A stretch of DNA of 5,377 nucleotides from JBAYJS01 sp041664985 (GCA_041664985.1 JBAYJS010000060.1:1-5377); one strand, 5' to 3'. Shown: positions 1 through 4,811, counted from the stretch's first letter. Translations and numbers: made by a program. Notes: generated from the sequence alone by a model not told the origin.

Positions 1-31
1 CTTGCGTCCACACGGCTCTGAACCGTGCGTG
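1..31 (-). pseudogene. Fragment of tRNA-Leu(CAG), cut by window edge
   Basis: This segment is identical to 171-201 of the intact tRNA-Leu. It covers the anticodon arm and the 5' part of the variable arm. On the minus strand it begins at the D-stem 3' strand (CAC) and leaves the window in the variable arm. It has no 5' acceptor strand or D-loop, because the adjoining 32-56 segment is the palindromic spacer. It cannot fold as a tRNA and is probably a non-functional copy. Confidence 0.8.
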
Positions 32-56
32 CCCGCCTGCCAGCGCCTATGCCTAT

Positions 57-116
57 GCCGAAGGAGGGATTTGAACCCTCATGGACTTGCGTCCACACGG
101 CTCTGAACCGTGCGTG
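57..116 (-). pseudogene. 5'-truncated tRNA-Leu(CAG) copy
   Basis: These 60 nt are identical to 142-201 of the intact gene: D-stem 3' strand, anticodon stem and loop with CAG, long variable arm, T-arm and the 3' acceptor strand. The first 23 nt of a tRNA are missing and replaced by the spacer at 117-140, so neither an acceptor stem nor a D-arm can form. The break falls exactly between TATA of the D-loop and CAC of the D-stem, the same joint seen at 1-31 and matching the end of the 5' fragment at 244-266. I infer it is non-functional. Confidence 0.85.
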
Positions 117-140
117 CCCGCCTGCCAGCGCCTATGCCTA
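117..140. repeat. GC-rich palindrome arm, left of tRNA-Leu
   Basis: This is the spacer element present in each 85-bp unit (also at 32-55). It contains CCTGCC and the doubled GCCTAT motif. Its 11-bp segment at 129-139 (CGCCTATGCCT) is the exact reverse complement of 227-237 on the other side of the tRNA, so the intact tRNA sits between inverted repeats. Related short palindromes are common as dispersed elements in Patescibacteria genomes, from general recollection rather than any search. Confidence 0.7.
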
Positions 141-224
141 TGCCGAAGGAGGGATTTGAACCCTCATGGACTTGCGTCCACACGGCTCTGAACCGTGCGT
201 GTATACCAATTTCACCACTTCGGC
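141..224 (-). tRNA. tRNA-Leu (anticodon CAG)
   Basis: On the minus strand the sequence folds as a complete class II tRNA. The acceptor stem is GCCGAAG/CTTCGGC, the D-stem GTG/CAC with GG in the loop, and the anticodon stem CACGG/CCGTG with loop TTCAGAG, giving anticodon CAG, which reads the leucine codon CUG. The long variable arm is TGGAC-GCAA-GTCCA, and the T-arm is GAGGG/CCCTC with loop TTCAAAT. The discriminator is A (position 141) and no CCA is encoded, since TAGG follows. The long variable arm and the A discriminator fit leucine. The gene lies between imperfect inverted GC-rich repeats and beside truncated copies of itself. It lies about 250 bp downstream of the solute-binding protein gene on the same strand, with hairpins in between. 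Confidence 0.96.
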
Positions 225-243
225 TCAGGCATAGGCGGGCAGG
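225..243. repeat. GC-rich palindrome arm, right of tRNA-Leu
   Basis: This 19-bp segment directly abuts the 5' end of the intact tRNA on the minus strand. It contains AGGCATAGGCG (227-237), the exact inverted copy of 129-139, followed by GGCAGG. It joins the intact tRNA to the tRNA 5' fragment at 244-266. Confidence 0.7.
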
Positions 244-266
244 TATACCAATTTCACCACCGAGGC
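244..266 (-). pseudogene. tRNA 5'-end fragment (23 nt, tRNA-Leu-like)
   Basis: On the minus strand these 23 nt have a 7-nt acceptor-like strand GCCTCGG followed by TGGTGAAATTGGTATA, identical to positions 8-23 of the intact tRNA-Leu. The tRNA similarity stops exactly at TATA, and a GC-rich palindrome arm follows. No matching 3' acceptor strand CCGAGGC is present in the window, so this is a remnant or one half of a rearranged gene. The different acceptor shows that it came from a tRNA other than the intact copy. Confidence 0.7.
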
Positions 267-276
267 ATTGGTGAGG

Positions 277-325
277 GGTAAATATACCAACCTGCCTATC
301 GGCAGGTAGGTTTTACCACTCGCCC
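277..325 (-). pseudogene. tRNA 5'-end-like fragment with palindrome in the D-loop
   Basis: On the minus strand it starts with acceptor-like GGGCGAG, then TGGTAAAA, a 20-bp palindromic insert, and TTGGTATATTTACC. Without the insert it aligns with the tRNA-Leu 5' region (TGGTGAAATTGGTATA). GGTAAA (312-317) and TTTACC (277-282) can pair as a D-stem-like helix around the insert. I find no anticodon arm, T-arm or matching 3' acceptor strand CTCGCCC, so it is probably a remnant. An unusual RNA with a D-loop extension cannot be excluded. Confidence 0.5.
290..307. repeat. Short hairpin-forming palindrome (CCTGCC/GGCAGG)
   Basis: ACCTGCC (290-296) and GGCAGGT (301-307) are perfect inverted 7-bp arms around a TATC loop. 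The element interrupts a tRNA-like D-loop and resembles, in sequence type, the palindrome arms flanking the intact tRNA. No coding or terminator role is evident, because there is no T-run on either side. Confidence 0.8.
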
Positions 326-361
326 GAATTTATTTGAGTTAGTTAAAAGAGAAAACGGTAT

Positions 362-379
362 CAGTGAATTAAGTCACTG
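362..379. other. Small hairpin, role unclear
   Basis: CAGTGA (362-367) pairs with TCACTG (374-379) around a 6-nt loop. It is followed on the plus strand by an AT-rich stretch and on the minus strand, a few bases later, by a T/C-rich stretch. It could be an auxiliary terminator on either strand, but it has no immediate T-run. The rest of 326-474 contains only AT-rich DNA and the two other hairpins listed. Confidence 0.3.
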
Positions 380-390
380 CATATTTTATT

Positions 391-428
391 AATAAAAGTC
401 CTTATCAAAATTCAAATTTTGATAAAGG
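391..428 (-). terminator. Candidate rho-independent terminator of the secG / solute-binding protein unit
   Basis: The arms TTATCAAAATT (402-412) and AATTTTGATAA (415-425) are perfect inverted repeats. The stem extends by AAGG/CCTT-type pairs, with one bulged base, to 400-428. Read on the minus strand, the hairpin is followed by ACTTTTATT (391-399), a T-rich tail. It lies about 47 bp beyond the stop codon of the 663-aa gene. The stem is AT-rich and the tail is not a pure T-run, so the call is moderate. Confidence 0.5.
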
Positions 429-444
429 TTTGCCAAAAGTTTTG

Positions 445-462
445 AATTAGCTAAAGCTAATT
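445..462 (-). terminator. AT-rich hairpin just after the solute-binding protein gene
   Basis: AATTAGCT (445-452) and AGCTAATT (455-462) form a perfect inverted repeat with a 2-nt spacer, starting 12 bp beyond the stop codon at 475-477. On the minus strand CAAAACTTTT follows, a weak T-tract. It could be a first terminator, an RNA 3'-end stabiliser or chance in AT-rich DNA. Confidence 0.3.
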
Positions 463-474
463 GAGATCAAAAAA

Positions 475-2466
475 TTAACGGATGGTTTTTTGCCAACTCC
501 ATTTGACCTTGACATACCACTCGGTTGAATCGTTTAAACGATCAGCCGGAACAATGATGCGATCAAGACCAATGCCTTTGATTTTTTGGTCAGCAACGTA
601 AGTATAAGTTGGTTTGTATAAAAAGATGGCTGGTGTCTCGGAGGCTAGGGTGTCTTGAAATTTTTGATAAGCGGCGGTCTTTTTTTCCCAGTCGTTGGTT
701 TTTCTGGCTTCTTGCAGCCAAGCGTCGGTATCGCGGTTGGCAAATGATGTCAGGTTTAAGCCCGGATCTTGAATTTGGGATGAATGCCAGAAAGCATAAG
801 GATCCGGATCTGAACCAACAATAATGCCAAACAATAAAGCTTGATAATTTCTTGGTTTAATGGTGTCGCGGCTGATTTTACTGCCCTCAACAATTTGTAG
901 GCTGACTTTAGCTCCAATTTTTTCCCAAGCTTGCTGAACCAACTTAGCCGCTTTGATATTTTCCGACTGATTGACGGTGGTTAAATTGATTTCCAAAATA
1001 GTATCACTTTTTTTGCGGTAAAAGGTTTGAGCCGAGGAAACCTCTTCCTCTAAATTTTCTTCGGGCTCAGCTTGGGTGGTAGTATTATTATTTTCTGCAC
1101 CGGCCGTAGTTTTTTCTTTTTCCGCTTGGGCTTTTTGTTCTTTTTCTGCCAGATAAGCCTGGTATTGTTCAGCGGTCAATTTTTGCCAACCGGCATCGTC
1201 TAGGGTTTTATTGGCTTGGTCTAAATTAAAACTCAGGGCTTTATCCGGGCTGGTTTGAATATCAACCGGCAAAATCGGGCCATCAATAATTTTACCGTCA
1301 AGCTGTAGAGTTTTATTTAATATTTCTTCTTTATTAATGCTTAGAGCCAAAGCTTTTCTGACATTTTTGTCTTTTAAAGATTCATTTTGCTTTTGATTAA
1401 AAAAGATTGCAGTGTATTGAGGTAAAGATAAAGAATAATACTTAAGATTTTTTTGGGCGCCAAGCTGAGATTTAAAATCTTTTGGTAAAAAACTGATGCC
1501 GTTGGTGGAATGATTTTTTAAAGCGGCTACAGCGGTTTCAAAATCAGGATAGAATTTAAAATTAATTTTTTCCAAGTATGGTCTTTGGGCGTAATAATTT
1601 TCATTGGCAACCAAGGTGTAAGATTTGATATTACCCAGTCGGTCTTTAGCCAAAGATTTAAATTTCCATGGTCCGCTGCCGATTGGTTTAAGATTATACT
1701 CAGTCAGGTTGGCATTAACCGGCGGAATTTCACCCCAAATGTGAGAAGGTAAAATGCCAACGGTTAAAAGATCTAAAAATGACGGATAAATTTCTGGTAA
1801 AACAAATCGGACGGTTTTTTCGTCAACTTTTTCAATTTCAACGCCGCGAAAACTGATTAGTAAAGGACTTTTGAATTCCGGATCTTTAATACTTTGAAAA
1901 GTAAAAATGACATCGTCGGCAGTTATCGGTTGCCCGTCTTGCCATTTTAAATTATCTTTTAAAGTAAAAAGGTAGTTTTTTTGATCCTCGCTGATTTGCC
2001 AACCGCTGGCCAAATCCACTTCCAGCTGCAATTCATTGTTATATTTAACCAATCCGGAAAATACCAACCTGGCAATATCGGCGTCAACGTCATTGGTTTG
2101 GCTTAATAAAGGATTGATGTATTGGGGCGCGCCGATTAAGCCGATGGTATATTCACCACCGGGTTTGGGCAAAGCCACAAAATTACGGTTGAAAAAATTG
2201 ACCAGTATTGCACCCAAGCTGACAATAATCAAAACCAGTAAGCCGCCAGCGATTAGTTGTTGTTTTTTATCAAGAACTTTTGGTAAGTATTTCAGTTGTT
2301 TTAAAGTCGGAATCTTTTTTTTATTCAAAGTATAAACTAATTTTTTGTCCAATTCTTTTTGTTGCAAAAAACCGGCGGGTTTTTCCGCTTGTTCTCCGCT
2401 TGTGGCAGTCGGATTGTCAGAGGAGCTTTTGATTAGTTTATTAATGAGAGGAATTTTTTTCAACAC
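475..2466 (-). CDS. Membrane-anchored ABC-type peptide/solute-binding protein, family 5 (SBP_bac_5)
   Basis: This 663-aa protein has a basic cytoplasmic tail (1-68), one TM segment (about 71-92) and then the extracytoplasmic SBP_bac_5 fold. Family landmarks are FTLKDNLKWQDGQPITADDV (167-186), PIGSGPWKF (261-269, usually PxGTGPY), the FNQK...VRKALALSI region (356-377) and SDPDPYAFW (552-560). Family members bind peptides or other small solutes and deliver them to an ABC permease, but no permease or ATPase gene is visible here, so the ligand is unknown. The anchor is a TM helix rather than a lipobox cysteine, and I see no cysteine in the protein. A charged low-complexity stretch rich in E, K, Q, T and N (about 431-480) interrupts the C-terminal lobe. 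The start is GTG at 2466; no ATG lies near the N-terminus, an in-frame TAG lies upstream, and no Shine-Dalgarno is seen. It follows secG by 39 bp on the same strand, so they are probably co-transcribed. Confidence 0.93.
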   Translation of the reverse strand: MLKKIPLINKLIKSSSDNPTATSGEQAEKPAGFLQQKELDKKLVYTLNKKKIPTLKQLKYLPKVLDKKQQLIAGGLLVLIIVSLGAILVNFFNRNFVALPKPGGEYTIGLIGAPQYINPLLSQTNDVDADIARLVFSGLVKYNNELQLEVDLASGWQISEDQKNYLFTLKDNLKWQDGQPITADDVIFTFQSIKDPEFKSPLLISFRGVEIEKVDEKTVRFVLPEIYPSFLDLLTVGILPSHIWGEIPPVNANLTEYNLKPIGSGPWKFKSLAKDRLGNIKSYTLVANENYYAQRPYLEKINFKFYPDFETAVAALKNHSTNGISFLPKDFKSQLGAQKNLKYYSLSLPQYTAIFFNQKQNESLKDKNVRKALALSINKEEILNKTLQLDGKIIDGPILPVDIQTSPDKALSFNLDQANKTLDDAGWQKLTAEQYQAYLAEKEQKAQAEKEKTTAGAENNNTTTQAEPEENLEEEVSSAQTFYRKKSDTILEINLTTVNQSENIKAAKLVQQAWEKIGAKVSLQIVEGSKISRDTIKPRNYQALLFGIIVGSDPDPYAFWHSSQIQDPGLNLTSFANRDTDAWLQEARKTNDWEKKTAAYQKFQDTLASETPAIFLYKPTYTYVADQKIKGIGLDRIIVPADRLNDSTEWYVKVKWSWQKTIR

Positions 2467-2505
2467 AAAATAAATTAGTGTTTTTATTAAACAACGCTAA
2501 AGAGG

Positions 2506-2727
2506 TTAGAGGATGACATTAACTAAAGAAACAACCAAAAATATGGCCGCAAAGACGATAGTTAAAACAAAGAGATATTTTTCCACACCGCGTTTGGTTC
2601 GGTAAACATTGCCATCGCCGCCAAAAGCCGAGCCGACGCCGGCTCCGCGGTTTTGCATTAAAACTAATGTTACCAAAGCAACAGCTGAAACTAATTGGAT
2701 GAGATCTAAAATAAGTTGAGTTTTCAT
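2506..2727 (-). CDS. secG: Preprotein translocase subunit SecG
   Basis: This 73-aa protein has two hydrophobic segments (about 4-24 and 51-72) joined by a short loop, the SecG topology. The diagnostic loop VLMQNRGAGVGSAFGG (22-37) matches the family's conserved 'LLQxGKGAGxGxAFGG' type signature, followed by RTKRG (43-47). The length is typical. SecG binds SecY/SecE in the cytoplasmic membrane and assists SecA-driven export. The ATG at 2725-2727 is the natural start. There is no Shine-Dalgarno upstream, and a sigma70-like promoter ends only 13 bp before the ATG. It lies between a 47-aa gene (52-nt gap) and the solute-binding protein gene (39-nt gap) on the same strand. Confidence 0.95.
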   Translation of the reverse strand: MKTQLILDLIQLVSAVALVTLVLMQNRGAGVGSAFGGDGNVYRTKRGVEKYLFVLTIVFAAIFLVVSLVNVIL

Positions 2728-2740
2728 AAGATATAAATGA

Positions 2741-2769
2741 AGTCTAACAGATTAGCCGATAAATGTCAA
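2741..2769 (-). promoter_or_regulatory. Sigma70-type promoter candidate for secG
   Basis: On the minus strand a perfect -35 TTGACA (2764-2769) is separated by 17 bp from TAGACT (2741-2746, 4 of 6 matches to the -10 consensus). Transcription would start about 6 nt before the secG ATG, giving a nearly leaderless mRNA. A second -10-like TATAAT lies at 2769-2774 on the same strand, with a weak -35, and would give a leader of about 35 nt. Either could add to read-through from the 47-aa gene upstream. Confidence 0.5.
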
Positions 2770-2779
2770 TTATAAACAA

Positions 2780-2923
2780 TCAGTTGCTTTTGCCTTTTTG
2801 GGTAATAATCTTTTTTAGTGTAAAAACACTTTTACCGCTAACTTTCATTTTTGGCTTGGCTTTTTGGTGTTTTTTTCTCAATTTTTCCTCAATTTCTTCG
2901 TGATTTTGGGAAAAGTTAGGCAT
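2780..2923 (-). CDS. Small basic hypothetical protein (47 aa)
   Basis: This is an ATG-to-TGA frame of 47 codons plus stop, between the divergent intergenic region and secG. The first half is polar and acidic/basic (NHEEIEEKLRKK, residues 7-18) and probably helical. The second half is strongly basic and contains KMKVSGKSVFTLKKII (25-40). That segment has the look of a compact folded motif rather than random AT-rich translation. It has no TM segment, signal peptide or cysteine. I have a recollection of similar VSG-x-SVF-x-L small proteins in Patescibacteria, but cannot confirm it here. The function is unknown; the basic charge would suit RNA or ribosome binding, which is speculation. No clear Shine-Dalgarno is seen, only an AAAGTAAAG-like purine stretch just before the ATG. 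It is co-directional with secG, with a 52-nt gap. Confidence 0.65.
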   Translation of the reverse strand: MPNFSQNHEEIEEKLRKKHQKAKPKMKVSGKSVFTLKKIITQKGKSN

Positions 2924-3020
2924 ACTTTACTTTTAAATATTCATTGGGAATTTAATCACTAAATAAAAGCAGTAAGAAAATTTGGGGTATGAACTTGTTT
3001 ATTATTCAATCCTCTCATTT

Positions 3021-3039
3021 TATGATATAATATATCATA
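3021..3039 (+). promoter_or_regulatory. Extended -10 promoter inside a 19-bp perfect palindrome, upstream of the DsbA-like gene
   Basis: TATGATATA (3021-3029) and TATATCATA (3031-3039) are perfect inverted arms around a single A. On the plus strand the palindrome contains TGATATAAT (3023-3031), an exact extended -10 (TGnTATAAT). The -35 position is poor (TATTCA at 3003-3008, 17-bp spacing), as is normal for extended -10 promoters. The -10 ends 12 bp before the ATG at 3044, so the mRNA leader would be about 5 nt. The symmetry could mark a repressor operator covering the -10, or be incidental in AT-rich DNA. Confidence 0.55.
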
Positions 3040-3043
3040 GATT

Positions 3044-3811
3044 ATGTATAGTGAAAATCCTTCTTTTATCGTTCCACCAATCAATCAACCCGGCCAAAAA
3101 AAGAAAAAAAGCTGGTATAAAAAATGGTGGGGAATAGTGATTATTGGTTTTTTTGCGATTTTTTTAGTTTTGTTAATTGCCATCAGTTTTTATATTGGTA
3201 ACGTGATTCTAATGTTGCGCAGCGGCGAGATTGCCGTTGAGCAGCTTTTGGGCGAGGATGTGGCAGTAACGCGACAAAGAGAATTGGAAAAATTGGTTAC
3301 CAAAGACGATCCTAAAACCGGATTAAAAACCGCCAAGGTGGTAATTGTCGAATTTGGCGATTTTCAATGTTCGGCCTGTCAAAAGGCTCACGCGGTGATG
3401 AAAGAAATCCTAGCTGACTACGGCAATCAAGTTTTGTTTGTCTTTCGTGATTTTCCCTTGATGAATGATCATCCCAAGGCTTTAGCGGCAGCTATGGCGG
3501 CCAATTGTGCCTATGAACAGGGTGGGTTTTGGGAAATGTATGATAAAATTTATGCCACCAATCAAGAGACGTTGGCTGAAACTATTTTAAGAAATTATGC
3601 CGTTGAGTTGGGTTTAAATATGCCTCAATTTGACAATTGTCTTGAGTCGGGAAAATTTCTAAAAGAAATTGAGCAAGATTTACAACAAGGTTATGAGCTG
3701 GGAGTCAGAGCCACGCCGACATTTTTTATAAACAGCACGAGAAAAAAAGTAGAAGGTGCAATTCCATTTGCTGATTTTGAAAAACTTATCATCAAAGAGT
3801 TAAGTCGTTAA
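3044..3811 (+). CDS. Membrane-anchored DsbA-family thiol-disulfide oxidoreductase (thioredoxin-like)
   Basis: This 255-aa protein has a short basic cytoplasmic N-terminus (KKKKSWYKKWW, 19-29), a TM helix (about 30-53), a linker and then a DsbA/thioredoxin_4 domain (about 97-253). The domain begins VVIVEFGDFQCSAC, with the redox motif C109-S-A-C112. It continues with FVFRDFPL (132-139), an inserted helical region with the FWEMYDKIY segment (162-170), and the cis-proline loop ATPTFFIN (223-230). Two further cysteines, C155 and C199, may form the second disulfide seen in some DsbA relatives. Such proteins introduce or isomerise disulfides in exported proteins outside the membrane. The stop lies 2 bp before the start of a 22-cysteine pilin-like gene, which suggests that protein is its client. 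No DsbB or VKOR partner is visible. The ATG at 3044 is the only sensible start and lacks a Shine-Dalgarno. Confidence 0.93.
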   Translation: MYSENPSFIVPPINQPGQKKKKSWYKKWWGIVIIGFFAIFLVLLIAISFYIGNVILMLRSGEIAVEQLLGEDVAVTRQRELEKLVTKDDPKTGLKTAKVVIVEFGDFQCSACQKAHAVMKEILADYGNQVLFVFRDFPLMNDHPKALAAAMAANCAYEQGGFWEMYDKIYATNQETLAETILRNYAVELGLNMPQFDNCLESGKFLKEIEQDLQQGYELGVRATPTFFINSTRKKVEGAIPFADFEKLIIKELSR

Positions 3812-3813
3812 TT

Positions 3814-4761
3814 ATGAGCAAAGGCAATAAAAAAGTATTAACATTTTGGTTGTTTTTTATTTTTAGTTTTTTATTTTTAGTTTTTTTCAGTGCGCTACCG
3901 ACTCAAGCCGAAGAAATTGATGTTAACACTTTAAAACCCGATATTGTTATTGACATTGGCAGTTTTAATTCCAAAACCGATTTTAAAGATGTTACTGAAA
4001 CATCATGTGCTGGTAGTAGTAATTCCAATTGCGTTGAGATCGGCTGGATCAGTCAATATATTTCCGTTCTCTATACTTACGGCGTAGGCGCGGCGGCGAT
4101 TTTAGCCATGGTGATGATTATGATTGGTGGCTTTATTTGGTTACTTTCCGCCGGCAGTCCGGATAAAGTCGGTAAAGCCAAAGAATTTATTACTTCAGCT
4201 TTAGCCGGGTTACTTTTGGCTTTATTTTCTTTTTTAATTTTAAATACGGTTAACCCAAAATTGACCAGCCTTGAACCATTAAGTGTTTCTGCAATTACTG
4301 AACAAGTAGCCAAGTGTTGCAGGGTGGGTGATAGCTATGAATTTCAATACTCCAATACCTCTAATTGTCCGAACGGCAGTGCTCCAGAGACAGATACTTT
4401 TAAATGTTTGCCTAAAAACAGACCCTGTTGCTGCATTACTAGCGGATATGAGCGTGGCTGTACACCAGCCGAATGCACAAACAGTTGTTATGGTGAAAAT
4501 AGTGGAAGATTATATATAAGTCAAACTTGTGCTCAGGTAAACGGAGAGAGAGGAGTCCAGATTTATGATGGCGTATGTGAAGCACCGCAAGGGTCAGTTA
4601 GCGGAAAATGTTGCTGTGCTAATGAGGCTGGATTTACTTGTACACCGGCTAAGTGTACTGCGGATGAGTGCGATGGCAATCACTCTTCATTTATACCTGA
4701 GGAGAGTTGTGACGATATGGCAAAGAGAAGTTTTCAAAACCAAGGCGCTTGCACCCCATAG
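3814..4761 (+). CDS. T4SS pilin-like (TrbC/VirB2-type) membrane protein with cysteine-rich C-terminal repeats
   Basis: This 315-aa protein has a signal peptide (about 1-32, ending PTQA before EE), then a ~50-aa extracytoplasmic stretch with C65 and C73. Two TM segments follow (about 88-113 and 124-146) with the connector SAGSPDKVGKAKEF (112-125), as in two-helix VirB2/TrbC-like pilins of Patescibacteria. The remaining 170 residues are cysteine-rich, with 20 cysteines. Units at 205-255 and 266-313 share CCC-x7/8-CTPA[EK]CT-x2/3-C-x12/13-C-x13/15-C, and a shorter unit (168-198) has CC-x15-C-x12-C. This C-terminal part is not expected in classical VirB2. It would lie outside the membrane and need disulfide formation, matching the DsbA-like gene 2 bp upstream. 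Its exact role (pilus subunit, adhesin or envelope protein) is inferred, not shown. The start is the ATG at 3814; no Shine-Dalgarno is seen. Confidence 0.82.
   Translation: MSKGNKKVLTFWLFFIFSFLFLVFFSALPTQAEEIDVNTLKPDIVIDIGSFNSKTDFKDVTETSCAGSSNSNCVEIGWISQYISVLYTYGVGAAAILAMVMIMIGGFIWLLSAGSPDKVGKAKEFITSALAGLLLALFSFLILNTVNPKLTSLEPLSVSAITEQVAKCCRVGDSYEFQYSNTSNCPNGSAPETDTFKCLPKNRPCCCITSGYERGCTPAECTNSCYGENSGRLYISQTCAQVNGERGVQIYDGVCEAPQGSVSGKCCCANEAGFTCTPAKCTADECDGNHSSFIPEESCDDMAKRSFQNQGACTP
4096..4256 (+). repeat. 161-bp near-identical block shared by the two pilin-like genes, copy 1
   Basis: This segment encodes the TM core (residues 95-148) and matches 5217-5377 at 160 of 161 positions. The only difference is G4204 versus A5325 (Ala to Thr). 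The 54 nt immediately upstream match at only 38 positions, with many silent changes, so the left boundary is sharp at 4096. The right boundary is unknown because copy 2 ends at the window edge. Confidence 0.95.
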
Positions 4762-4793
4762 CTATCTTACAGTTAGGATTAAAATTATCATTT

Positions 4794-4799
4794 TATAAA
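4794..4799 (+). promoter_or_regulatory. Weak -10-like box before the second pilin-like gene
   Basis: TATAAA at 4794-4799 lies within the palindrome ATTTTATAAAAT (4790-4801) and ends 12 bp before the ATG at 4812. This is the same spacing as at the DsbA-like gene. No -35 match is present at normal distance, and the region is very AT-rich, so this may be chance. The 50-bp gap between the two pilin-like genes holds nothing else recognisable. Confidence 0.2.
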
Positions 4800-4811
4800 A
4801 TATTACAAAAA

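Larger units (their letters stand above)
1..201. repeat. 85-bp direct tandem repeat made of tRNA-Leu 3' part plus GC-rich spacer
   Basis: Units 1-85 and 86-170 are identical base for base, and a third partial copy (171-201) runs into the intact tRNA-Leu gene, giving about 2.4 copies. Read on the minus strand, each unit contains the last 60 nt of the tRNA (from the 3' strand of the D-stem to the acceptor end) followed by about 25 bp containing GCC-TAT repeats and CCTGCC. The unit lacks the first 23 nt of the tRNA. The array touches the first base of the window, so its true copy number is unknown. It could be a genuine amplification or an assembly artefact at a contig end. Confidence 0.95.

Noticed and set aside
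1..201. CRISPR-like regular repeat
   Set aside because: The 85-bp units are contiguous with no unique spacers, and their content is tRNA sequence.
609..824. Plus-strand open frame of 71 codons
   Set aside because: It lies wholly antisense to the well-supported solute-binding protein gene and shows no recognisable motif.
2036..2335. Plus-strand open frame of 99 codons
   Set aside because: It is antisense to the N-terminal part of the solute-binding protein gene, and its composition fits a shadow frame.
2959..3018. Minus-strand ATG-to-TAG frame of 19 residues upstream of the 47-aa gene
   Set aside because: It is too short, has no motif, and is in AT-rich intergenic DNA; a leader peptide cannot be supported.
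4077..4313. Minus-strand open frame of 78 codons
   Set aside because: It is antisense to the TM core of the first pilin-like gene, which has clear family features in its own frame.
4315..4761. Metallothionein or ferredoxin-type metal site in the cysteine-rich region
   Set aside because: The region is predicted to be extracytoplasmic and follows a DsbA-like gene, so disulfides are more likely. The spacing matches no iron-sulfur motif I know.
4328..4798. Two short plus-strand open frames (4328-4519 and 4565-4798)
   Set aside because: They overlap the cysteine-rich domain in another frame. The regular cysteine pattern in the main frame shows which frame is real, so no frameshift is needed.
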